In this document: piece after piece, positions 1 through 6,269 of the stretch
Position numbering within the stretch: position 1 is the stretch's first letter
How the letters are laid out: every line of letters starts with the position of its first letter
NCBI GenBank assembly: GCA_002332755.1
Contig: DDBO01000043.1
Location: forward strand, 1 to 12,178
Direction: 5' to 3'
DNA length: 12,178 nt
Source: Bacteroidales bacterium UBA2030
GTDB taxonomy: Bacteria > Bacteroidota > Bacteroidia > Bacteroidales > TTA-H9
Notes under the pieces: generated by a model
The model's database searches: none
Seen by the model: the letters and a program-made list of their open reading frames with translations, nothing else
Told to the model about the DNA's origin: nothing
Made by a program: the position numbers and the translations under genes

Positions 1-264
1 CAGGCTAAACTTGCCCTCATTGATCGTTTTATCCGCGAAGAACCGCGTATCGATCGCAATAAGCCTGTCTTTTTTAATCCGGATGAACAAGCCGAAAAAA
101 GCACCCATCTCCCCGACGAAGTAGTTAGCGAAACCCTCGCCAAAATCTATCTTTCTCAGGGTAAAAAAGAGAAGGCCGCTGAAATTTACCGTAAACTTAT
201 GTTGTTATATCCCGAAAAAAGTAGTTACTTTGCAGGCCAAATTCAAAATATTGAAAAATCTTAA
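1..264 (+). CDS. C-terminal end of a tetratricopeptide (TPR) protein, partial
   Basis: Frame 1 is open from the first base to a TAA at 262-264, giving the last 87 residues of a protein whose start lies outside the window. Residues about 43-75 (SETLAKIYLSQGKKEKAAEI and on to YPEK) have the TPR pattern of small and large residues spaced along a helix pair: an Ala-Tyr, a Gly turn, a Lys-Ala, a Tyr-Arg-Lys-Leu, and a Pro closing the repeat. TPR repeats bind other proteins; the partner cannot be told from this fragment. Its stop is only three bases before the secG start, so the two are probably co-transcribed. From general knowledge, a TPR protein just upstream of secG is common in Bacteroidales. 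The specific function is unknown. Confidence 0.75.
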   Translation, partial: QAKLALIDRFIREEPRIDRNKPVFFNPDEQAEKSTHLPDEVVSETLAKIYLSQGKKEKAAEIYRKLMLLYPEKSSYFAGQIQNIEKS

Positions 265-267
265 GTT

Positions 268-633
268 ATGGGAGCATATGTTGTAGTGCTGGTGCTTGCG
301 TTGCTGGTGTGTGTACTGCTTACGCTAATTGTGTTGGTTCAGGAATCGAAAGGTGGAGGTTTGGCCTCCAATTTTGCAGGAAGTAATCAGTTTATGGGTG
401 TCCGTAAGACTGCTGATTTTCTTGAAAAAAGTACCTGGACTTTGGCCGTAGCTCTTTTGGTGCTCAGCCTTTTCTCGGCTGTTGTCATCCCGCGAGGCGC
501 CAGGGTAAAAAAAGCTGAAACATTGACCACTGAAGAACTTAAACAACAGCAGGAAGCTGCCAAACGGGCCGTGGATTATACTCCTGCTCCCGGTGCAGAA
601 AATATGAATACCCCTGCTGAACCTGAAGAATAA
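268..633 (+). CDS. secG: Preprotein translocase subunit SecG
   Basis: A 121-residue inner-membrane protein of the SecYEG channel, where SecG assists SecA-driven export of unfolded preproteins. Two hydrophobic segments are visible, about residues 4-24 and 57-74. They are joined by a loop carrying the family signature Gln-Glu-Ser-Lys-Gly-Gly-Gly-Leu (residues 25-32), followed by a Gly/Asn-rich stretch. The tail after about residue 80 is charged and rich in Glu, Gln and Pro, as is common in Bacteroidota SecG. The ATG at 268 is three bases after the upstream TPR gene's stop, implying one operon. No Shine-Dalgarno sequence is evident, which is normal in this phylum. A strong terminator 23 bases downstream separates it from groES. 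Confidence 0.93.
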   Translation: MGAYVVVLVLALLVCVLLTLIVLVQESKGGGLASNFAGSNQFMGVRKTADFLEKSTWTLAVALLVLSLFSAVVIPRGARVKKAETLTTEELKQQQEAAKRAVDYTPAPGAENMNTPAEPEE

Positions 634-656
634 AAATTCTTTTCAAGGACTATCTT

Positions 657-696
657 AAAGTGTCAGTCTGTCAGTCGGGCTGACACTTTTTGTTTT
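657..696 (+). terminator. Rho-independent terminator after secG
   Basis: A perfect 10-bp inverted repeat (AAAGTGTCAG at 657-666 and CTGACACTTT at 680-689) with a 13-nt loop, followed by a T-rich tract to 696 interrupted by one G. It begins 23 bases after the secG stop and should end the TPR-secG transcript. Confidence 0.85.
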
Positions 697-751
697 GGCA
701 CAGTATCTGATAAGCGGGCTGCGGTCTTTAATCAATAAAACACTAAGAGAT

Positions 752-1030
752 ATGGCAAATGTGAATATTAAACCTTTAGCTGATCGTGTGGTAGTAGAAC
801 CTGCTCAGGCAGAAAACAAGACTGCCTCCGGTATCATTATTCCCGATACTGCAAAAGAAAAACCCCAGAAGGGTACTGTTGTTGCAGTAGGTGCAGGAAA
901 AAAGGATGAACCTCTTACTGTCAAAGTTGGGGACGTAGTACTTTATGGCAAATATGCAGGTACTGAAATCAACATCGACGGTAAAGATTATCTCATTATG
1001 CGCGAATCAGATATTCTTGCAATTCTGTAA
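752..1030 (+). CDS. groES: Co-chaperonin GroES (Hsp10)
   Basis: A 92-residue lid protein that caps the GroEL cavity in an ATP-dependent folding cycle in the cytoplasm. It starts with the family's conserved N-terminus (NIKPLADRVVV, residues 5-15). The mobile loop that binds GroEL includes Gly-Ile-Ile-Ile-Pro (residues 27-31), followed by DTAKEKPQKG. The second half has the usual Gly-Asp-Val-Val-Leu-Tyr-Gly-Lys-Tyr-Ala-Gly strand and ends LIMRESDILAIL. The frame stays open upstream to a TTG at 695, but that start would lie in the secG terminator T-tract and add 19 non-homologous residues, so the ATG at 752 was chosen. groEL follows after 64 bases. No CIRCE/HrcA operator was found upstream. Confidence 0.97.
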   Translation: MANVNIKPLADRVVVEPAQAENKTASGIIIPDTAKEKPQKGTVVAVGAGKKDEPLTVKVGDVVLYGKYAGTEINIDGKDYLIMRESDILAIL

Positions 1031-1094
1031 CCTGTCTTCCTCATTAACAAAGCATCATTAAATTTTTAATTCAATAACAAAACAATAATTAACT

Positions 1095-2732
1095 ATGGCA
1101 GCAAAAGAAATCATTTACGGTTTTGAAGCCCGCGAATCTTTGAAAAAAGGCGTCAATGCTCTGGCCGACGCTGTGAAGGTTACTCTTGGTCCCAAAGGAC
1201 GCAATGTAGTGATCGAAAAGTCATTCGGCGCTCCTCATGTGACTAAAGACGGAGTATCCGTAGCGAAAGAAATCGAACTGAAAGATAAAGTTGAAAACAT
1301 GGGTGCCCAGATGGTGAAGGAAGTAGCCTCCAAAACCAGTGAAAAAGCCGGTGATGGTACTACTACAGCTACCCTTCTGGCCCAGGCTATTTTTATCAAT
1401 GGTCTGAAAAACGTTACTGCAGGTGCCAATCCAATGGATCTCAAGCGCGGTATCGACAAAGCCGTTGCTGAAGTGGTGAAATCGCTCAAACGCCAGACCC
1501 AGCAGATTGGCGACAGCATGGAAAAGATTGAACAGGTAGCCACCATTTCGGCCAATAACGACAACGAAATTGGTAAGCTCATTGCCGAAGCCATGAGCAA
1601 GGTTTCGAAGGAAGGCGTTATCACCATCGAAGAAGCCAAGGGCATCGAAACTACCGTTAAAGTGGTAGAAGGAATGCAGTTCGACCGCGGCTACATTTCG
1701 CCCTACTTCGTAACCAATACCGAAAAGATGGAAGTAAACTACGAAAATCCCTGGATTCTGATCTACGACAAGAAGATCAGCGCCATGAAGGATTTTCTGC
1801 CTGTCCTCGAAAAGGTTATCCAAACCGGTCGTCCGCTGCTGGTAATTGCAGAAGACCTCGAAGGGGAAGCCCTTGCAACGTTGGTAGTTAACCGTTTGAG
1901 GGGTACCCTGAAGGTTGTTGCAGTGAAAGCCCCTGGCTTTGGCGATCGCCGCAAGGAAATGCTTGAAGATATTGCCATCCTCACCGGTGGTACCGTGGTT
2001 AGCGAAGAAAAAGGTTACAAGCTCGAAGACGCTGACCTTTCGTACCTGGGCCAGGCCGATCGTATTACCGTGGATAAAGACAATACCACCATCGTTAGTG
2101 GCCGCGGAGACAAAAAGAATATCGAAAACCGCATCAACCAGATTAAGGCTCAGATTAAGACCACTACTTCCGACTACGATCGCGAAAAACTGCAGGAACG
2201 CCTTGCCAAGCTGTCAGGCGGTGTGGCAGTAATCCAGGTAGGTGCAGCCAGTGAAGTGGAAATGAAAGAAAAGAAAGACCGCTTCGATGATGCCCTGCAT
2301 GCCACCCGTGCTGCTATCGAAGAAGGCATTGTACCCGGCGGTGGCGTAGCTTTCATCCGTGCTATCGACGATCTGCAGAACCTCAAAGGTGACAACGATG
2401 ATGAAAACATTGGTATCAACATCGTAAAACGCGCTCTCGAAGAGCCTCTTCGTCAGATTGTTGAAAATGCCGGTATCGAAGGTTCAGTAGTTGTGCAGAA
2501 AGTACGTGAAGGCAAAGATGACTTTGGTTTCAACGCCCGCACCGAGCAGTACGAAAATCTGTTGGCCAGCGGTGTTATTGATCCCACCAAGGTTTCACGT
2601 ATTGCCCTTGAAAATGCTGCCAGCATTGCCGGTATGCTGCTCACTACCGAGTGCGTGGTAGTAGAAGCCAAGGAAGACAAACCCGCACCCATGCCCGGTG
2701 GTATGCCCGGCGGAATGGGCGACATGTACTAA
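1095..2732 (+). CDS. groEL: Chaperonin GroEL (Hsp60)
   Basis: A full-length 545-residue chaperonin that forms a double heptameric ring and folds client proteins with GroES and ATP. The nucleotide-binding signatures are intact: TLGPKGRNV (residues 30-38), Asp52 in TKDGVSVAKE, and Asp87 in the Gly-Asp-Gly-Thr-Thr-Thr motif. The catalytic Asp near residue 398 is in the DDALHATRA segment, just before the Gly-Gly-Gly that binds nucleotide. The C-terminus is the flexible Gly-Gly-Met repeat tail (PGGMPGGMGDMY). The 64-base spacer from groES is A/T-rich and ends AACAAAACAATAATTAACT before the ATG, with no Shine-Dalgarno. A-rich leaders are typical of strongly expressed Bacteroidota genes. It is followed by a strong terminator. 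Codon use is visibly more GC-rich than in the mgtA and restriction genes. Confidence 0.98.
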   Translation: MAAKEIIYGFEARESLKKGVNALADAVKVTLGPKGRNVVIEKSFGAPHVTKDGVSVAKEIELKDKVENMGAQMVKEVASKTSEKAGDGTTTATLLAQAIFINGLKNVTAGANPMDLKRGIDKAVAEVVKSLKRQTQQIGDSMEKIEQVATISANNDNEIGKLIAEAMSKVSKEGVITIEEAKGIETTVKVVEGMQFDRGYISPYFVTNTEKMEVNYENPWILIYDKKISAMKDFLPVLEKVIQTGRPLLVIAEDLEGEALATLVVNRLRGTLKVVAVKAPGFGDRRKEMLEDIAILTGGTVVSEEKGYKLEDADLSYLGQADRITVDKDNTTIVSGRGDKKNIENRINQIKAQIKTTTSDYDREKLQERLAKLSGGVAVIQVGAASEVEMKEKKDRFDDALHATRAAIEEGIVPGGGVAFIRAIDDLQNLKGDNDDENIGINIVKRALEEPLRQIVENAGIEGSVVVQKVREGKDDFGFNARTEQYENLLASGVIDPTKVSRIALENAASIAGMLLTTECVVVEAKEDKPAPMPGGMPGGMGDMY

Positions 2733-2759
2733 GCCGATAACTCCTGTCGAATATACTTC

Positions 2760-2795
2760 AAAGGCTGCCTCAGCAACGGGGCAGCCTTTTGTTTT
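2760..2795 (+). terminator. Rho-independent terminator after groEL
   Basis: A perfect 10-bp inverted repeat (AAAGGCTGCC at 2760-2769 and GGCAGCCTTT at 2780-2789) with a 10-nt loop, then a T-rich tract to 2795 with one G. It starts 27 bases after the groEL stop and closes the groES-groEL transcript. Confidence 0.88.
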
Positions 2796-3133
2796 ACTCG
2801 TTGATTTCTTAAGCAATGAAACAGCCAGTTAAAGCGAAGGACTGGGAAGCCTGGACTGTAAAGCCAGGCATAAAAATACACAATGTAATCCATTCACAAC
2901 TAAAGAAATGTAGATACAATCCAACCCTAAGCGAGAGGCATTTCCTTCAATGCATTGCACTGGGCGATTGGTTATTTGCCGATATGTCCACATTCTAATC
3001 ATTGATGTATTTTTCTCAAATTCTTTGTGGGTCACTTTTTTTCTTAATATTAGGTAACACGAAAAGTGTGCACAAGCTGGTTTGCCACGCTCCGGCATTT
3101 AAGTTTACCATTTTATTGCAGATGATGCTTTTT
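2796..3133. other. Convergent intergenic spacer, no convincing gene
   Basis: This 338-base stretch separates the groEL terminator from the 3' end of the minus-strand mgtA gene. The plus strand has a 60-codon open frame (2816-2998) and the minus strand an overlapping 89-codon frame (2829-3098). Neither has recognisable family motifs, a promoter or a clear ribosome site, so neither is called. A small 6-bp hairpin (GCCTGG 2849-2854, CCAGGC 2864-2869) lacks a T-run. No intrinsic terminator was found for the mgtA transcript. Confidence 0.5.
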
Positions 3134-5830
3134 CTAAAATACTTTGTATCGTTTTATAAACCAGTTTTTAATAACCTGTGTAAGGAAGGCATATCCTGTT
3201 AGAATTGCTATTAAAAACGGGAAGTATATCAGTGGCAATTTTTGCATGCCTAAAAAAGATGCTGCCGGTGTGAATGGAATCAGAATACCTATTGCCATTA
3301 TTAACGATGTCAAAGCAACAACCGGGGTTGTAGCCCAGCTTTGGATAAAGGGTATTTTGCGGGTTCTGATCAAGTGCACAATTAAGGTCTGTGAAAGTAA
3401 TCCTTCAACAAACCAGCCGGTTTGAAATAAACTTTGATGCTCGGGACTATTTGCTTTAAAATAAAAGAACATTAGCGCAAAGGTCAAATAGTCGAATATT
3501 GAACTTATCGGCCCGAAGAAAATAATAAATTTAGAGAGGAAGGAAGTGTCCCATTGCTGAGGTCTTTTGATGTATTCTTCGTCAACTCTGTCCCAGGGAA
3601 TGGTGGTTTGAGAAATGTCGTAGAGAAGGTTTTGGAGTAATAATTGAGCCGGGAGCATTGGCAGGAATGGCAAAAATGCACTGGCACCCAGCATGCTAAA
3701 CATATTCCCAAAATTACTGCTGGTCGTCATTTTGATGTATTTCAATATATTCCCGAACGTTCTTCGGCCGTATACTATTCCCTTTCGCAGTACAGATAAA
3801 TCGTTTTCCAGAAGGATAATATCTGCACTTTCTTTTGCAATATCGGTTGCTGTATCAACGGATATTCCAACATCCGCATCCTTCAGGGCAGTAGCATCAT
3901 TAATCCCGTCACCCAAAAAGCCTACAGTGTGTCCTTTTTGTTGTAATACCTTTACTACTCTGCTTTTTTGAAGCGGATTGAGCTTGGCAAAAATGCTAAT
4001 AGTGTCAATGCGACTGATAAGTTCTTCGTCTGTTATGTTATCTAATTCATTGCCAAGCACAATGTTGTTAATCGGAATACCCACTTCTCTGCAAATCTTT
4101 TTTGTAACCACCTCGTTATCACCTGTCAAAACCTTTACTGAAACCCCAAGTTCTTGCAATCGCCTAACGGCTTCATTTGCTGAAGGTTTGGCAGGATCAA
4201 GGAAACCAATTAAACCTGCGATAACGAGCTCGCTTTCATCTGCCACTGTGTAGTTTGCTTCACGAGGTTCGAATTCGCGGGTAGCCAGGAGTAAAACCCT
4301 CATCCCGTTCTCATTCATTTTACGGGCTTCGGTCAGGATTAGATTTTTAACTTTCTCATCCAGAGGAATAATGGCATCGGAGAAGATTTGCAGTTGATTG
4401 TCTTCCCCTGGATCGAATGCATAGGAGGATATTTGAAGAATTTCTTCTACAGCCCCTTTGCATATCAACAGGTGTTTGCCATCGCTTTTTCTGAGGATAA
4501 CCGACAGGCGTCTTCTTTGAAAATCAAATGGGATTTCATCAATCTTCTGAAATTCGCGCTCTACCTTAAGTTCTTCTTTCAATTCGGCATGAGCCAATAT
4601 CGCATTATCCAGCAAACTTTTCACGCCTGTCTGGTGAAAACTGTTTAAATATGCCCAGCTTAAAATCTCATCGTCGTCAACACCATAAATATTGATGTGC
4701 CTTTCAAGAACTATCTTGTCAAGGGTTAGAGTACCTGTCTTATCCGTGCATAAAACATCCATTGCGCCAATATTTTGTATGGCATTGAGACGTTTGACAA
4801 TAACTTTATATTTACTCATATTCACTGCACCTTTGGCAAGGTTTGCAGTTACAATCATGGGAAGCATCTCGGGAGTTAATCCCACAGCTATGGCTATGGC
4901 AAACAACAATGCATCAAACCAATCGCCTTTAACCAACCCATTTACAAAGAAGATCAAAGGGACCATGATTAGCATAAACCGTATAAGTAACCAACTAACC
5001 TTATTGATTCCCCTGTCGAAATTGGTTTCAACCCGTTTGTTGCTTACCGATTTGCTGATAGCTCCAAAATAAGTTCTTTCGCCTGTATTGATGGCAATGG
5101 CAATGGCCGAACCGCTCACAATATTGGTGCCCATTAAACATATGTTGGGCAATTCCAGGGGAGATGTCTTGTGAGCATCCATCACAGGTGCACTGGTCTT
5201 TTCAACCGGTAATGATTCTCCCGTTAAGATAGATTGATTGACAAACAAATCCTTGGATTGTATGATTCTTGAGTCAGCAGGAATCATATCTCCGGCAGAG
5301 AGGTATATTAAATCGCCGGGTACAATTTCTTCAAAATCAATTTCCTGTTTCCCTTTGTGCTGACGTATCACAGTGGCAGTTGAGGAAACCATGTTTTTTA
5401 ATTTTTCAGCGGCCAGCGTACTTCGGTATTCCTGAATGAAGCGCAAAACCACGCTGATGAACACCATGGTTGAAACCACAATCAGCGTTTTGTAATCTCT
5501 TTCTGCCGGTTCAACCAACCAAACATCAATAATGAAAGAAACAATGGCGATTAATACAAGTATCCCGATAAAAGGATTAATGAATGCATCAAACAATTGT
5601 TTGTACCATTTTGGAGATTTTTCTTTTTGGATCCGATTGGGCCCAAACTGCTCTCTCTGAACCTCAATGGTTTCTTCATCCAAACCACTCGCAGAACTGT
5701 GGTACAATTCGAAGAGTTCTGCTTCGGTTAGCTTTGCTGCATTCTGTAAATTTTCTACAGCAACAATGGAAACTCCGTTTCCATTTTGGAAGAGGTTCTT
5801 CCTTAATTGGTCTTTTAATTTCTTTACCAT
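3134..5830 (-). CDS. mgtA: Magnesium-transporting P-type ATPase (MgtA/MgtB family)
   Basis: An 898-residue P3B-type ATPase of the inner membrane that imports Mg2+ using ATP, the same length as E. coli MgtA. With the ATG at 5828-5830 as residue 1, the actuator motif TGES is at about 203-206. The MgtA-type membrane motif Thr-Pro-Glu-Met-Leu-Pro is at 319-324, the phosphorylated Asp363 lies in Asp-Lys-Thr-Gly-Thr, TGDN is at 569-572 and GDGIND at 640-645. The LLQNLLYDISQ segment, then about six hydrophobic segments, match the C-terminal membrane domain. The frame extends 10 codons upstream to a TTG, but that lies inside a leader hairpin, so the ATG was preferred. The leader carries a putative switch with its own small ORF. 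Assignment to this family is secure; MgtA versus MgtB cannot be separated here. Confidence 0.95.
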   Translation of the reverse strand: MVKKLKDQLRKNLFQNGNGVSIVAVENLQNAAKLTEAELFELYHSSASGLDEETIEVQREQFGPNRIQKEKSPKWYKQLFDAFINPFIGILVLIAIVSFIIDVWLVEPAERDYKTLIVVSTMVFISVVLRFIQEYRSTLAAEKLKNMVSSTATVIRQHKGKQEIDFEEIVPGDLIYLSAGDMIPADSRIIQSKDLFVNQSILTGESLPVEKTSAPVMDAHKTSPLELPNICLMGTNIVSGSAIAIAINTGERTYFGAISKSVSNKRVETNFDRGINKVSWLLIRFMLIMVPLIFFVNGLVKGDWFDALLFAIAIAVGLTPEMLPMIVTANLAKGAVNMSKYKVIVKRLNAIQNIGAMDVLCTDKTGTLTLDKIVLERHINIYGVDDDEILSWAYLNSFHQTGVKSLLDNAILAHAELKEELKVEREFQKIDEIPFDFQRRRLSVILRKSDGKHLLICKGAVEEILQISSYAFDPGEDNQLQIFSDAIIPLDEKVKNLILTEARKMNENGMRVLLLATREFEPREANYTVADESELVIAGLIGFLDPAKPSANEAVRRLQELGVSVKVLTGDNEVVTKKICREVGIPINNIVLGNELDNITDEELISRIDTISIFAKLNPLQKSRVVKVLQQKGHTVGFLGDGINDATALKDADVGISVDTATDIAKESADIILLENDLSVLRKGIVYGRRTFGNILKYIKMTTSSNFGNMFSMLGASAFLPFLPMLPAQLLLQNLLYDISQTTIPWDRVDEEYIKRPQQWDTSFLSKFIIFFGPISSIFDYLTFALMFFYFKANSPEHQSLFQTGWFVEGLLSQTLIVHLIRTRKIPFIQSWATTPVVALTSLIMAIGILIPFTPAASFLGMQKLPLIYFPFLIAILTGYAFLTQVIKNWFIKRYKVF

Positions 5831-5871
5831 AACAGTACCTCTTTGTTGTGAAGCCAACAAAGAGATACCAT
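5824..5871 (-). CDS. Possible second leader ORF overlapping the mgtA start
   Basis: A 15-codon frame starting with an ATG in the loop of the A:B hairpin. It reads Met-Val-Ser-Leu-Cys-Trp and on through segments B and C, and its stop TAA (5824-5826) lies just inside mgtA, overlapping the mgtA ATG in another frame. That arrangement would suit translational coupling by termination and re-initiation. However, the peptide is entirely constrained by the repeated segments it crosses, there is no Shine-Dalgarno, and the frame may be fortuitous. Confidence 0.2.
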   Translation of the reverse strand: MVSLCWLHNKEVLLW

Positions 5872-5888
5872 GCCTTATCTCTTTATTG
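5836..5888 (-). promoter_or_regulatory. Three-segment switch (mutually exclusive hairpins) in the mgtA leader
   Basis: Three 13-nt segments follow each other in the transcript: A CAATAAAGAGATA (5888-5876), B TATCTCTTTGTTG (5867-5855) and C CAACAAAGAGGTA (5848-5836). A and C agree at 11 of 13 positions, and both are complementary to B. A:B gives 12 Watson-Crick pairs plus one U-G with an 8-nt loop. B:C gives the same with a 6-nt loop and can add a fourteenth G-C pair. B cannot pair with both. C ends five bases before the mgtA ATG, so B:C should hinder initiation while A:B would leave the start open. Neither hairpin has a T-run, so control at translation, or through Rho, is likelier than intrinsic termination. 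The pairing is seen directly; the regulatory role is inferred. Confidence 0.65.
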
Positions 5889-5940
5889 ACTTCTGGTTAA
5901 ACAATAATTTTTTACAACTGGGATAAGGGTCGTCGTTCAT
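5875..5940 (-). CDS. Putative MgtL-like leader peptide upstream of mgtA
   Basis: A 21-codon ORF with ATG at 5938-5940 and TAA at 5875-5877. The peptide begins MNDDPYPSCKK and ends SIKR: acidic residues and spaced prolines first, then a basic second half. The Salmonella/E. coli MgtL leader has the same plan, with Glu-Pro-Asp-Pro at its start and a basic end. From published work, nascent acidic/proline stretches destabilise ribosomes when Mg2+ is low, and MgtL uses this to control mgtA. Here the stop codon overlaps the end of switch segment A, so a ribosome completing the peptide would mask A. The ATG lies about 18-20 nt after the inferred transcription start. It has no Shine-Dalgarno, and nothing proves it is translated. 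Confidence 0.5.
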   Translation of the reverse strand: MNDDPYPSCKKLLFNQKSIKR

Positions 5941-5964
5941 GAATTTGTGTTTAAAATCGGGCGG

Positions 5965-5972
5965 CAAAGGTA
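5965..5972 (-). promoter_or_regulatory. Probable mgtA promoter, -7 element TACCTTTG
   Basis: TACCTTTG on the minus strand matches the Bacteroidota TAnnTTTG -7 consensus exactly. No good TTTG appears at the -33 position, so the promoter may be weak or activator-dependent. It implies transcription starting near 5958 and a leader of about 128 nt, which would contain the small ORF and the three-segment switch. Confidence 0.5.
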
Positions 5973-6034
5973 GAATATTTTATAGAAGCATGTTCTTTTT
6001 CCCTGGTATTTAACAAAAAAGTAATATGATGTTG

Positions 6035-6184
6035 AATTTTAAGGGGTTTGGGTTGGCCCACCTTTTGGGGAAACTACCTAAAAATGCATCATCGCACGTC
6101 TTACCTTTGACAAATTCGGAGCGTGAGCTAACTTTGCTTAATCAGAATGACAATAAAAATGTCCTAAACCCCCTTTTTAAAATT
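6035..6184. repeat. Imperfect inverted repeat pair bounding about 150 bp
   Basis: The left arm (6035-6052) reads AATTTTAAGGGGTTTGGG. The right arm (6163-6184), read on the minus strand, begins AATTTTAAAAAGGGGG and continues TTTAGG. Aligned with two small gaps, they match at 17 of 18 left-arm positions. The pair frames an intergenic block with a plus-strand promoter. It could be a degraded miniature transposable element or a remnant of an insertion sequence. No target-site duplication or transposase fragment was seen, and part of the match is low-complexity A/T and G runs. Confidence 0.35.
6106..6136 (+). promoter_or_regulatory. Plus-strand promoter without an obvious gene
   Basis: TTTG (6106-6109), 19 bases, then TAACTTTG (6129-6136) matches the Bacteroidota consensus of TTTG, 19-21 bases, TAnnTTTG at every fixed position. 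The TTTG is itself part of another TAnnTTTG box (6102-6109). It points away from mgtA and into the 3' end of the oppositely oriented metallopeptidase gene, so any transcript would be antisense to that operon. The first possible small ORF with a good ribosome site lies at 6211-6273. Confidence 0.45.
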
Positions 6185-6269
6185 CTGTCCAAAGAATAGG
6201 GAGGCAAGCCATGATGGAAGTTTTTATGCACCACAAGCTTTCAGGATGCTTACGCCTATATGATGTTTG

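Noticed and set aside
695..751. TTG-initiated 19-codon extension of groES
   Set aside because: It begins in the T-tract of the secG terminator, and the extra residues do not match the GroES N-terminus; the ATG at 752 gives the normal length.
634..751. CIRCE (HrcA) operator or consensus promoter for groES
   Set aside because: No TTAGCACTC-N9-GAGTGCTAA-like repeat and no TTTG/TAnnTTTG pair with correct spacing was found, so the groES promoter remains unassigned.
1221..1823. Long minus-strand ORF (200 codons) inside groEL
   Set aside because: groEL is unmistakable on the plus strand; long antisense frames are a codon-bias effect in such genes.
2816..2998. 60-codon plus-strand ORF after groEL
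   Set aside because: It starts 20 bases after a strong terminator, has no promoter or ribosome site, and shows no recognisable motif or membrane pattern; it reads as chance or a remnant.
5831..5860. TTG start adding 10 residues to MgtA
   Set aside because: The TTG is inside the leader hairpin, and the ATG at 5828-5830 gives an 898-residue protein, the usual MgtA length.
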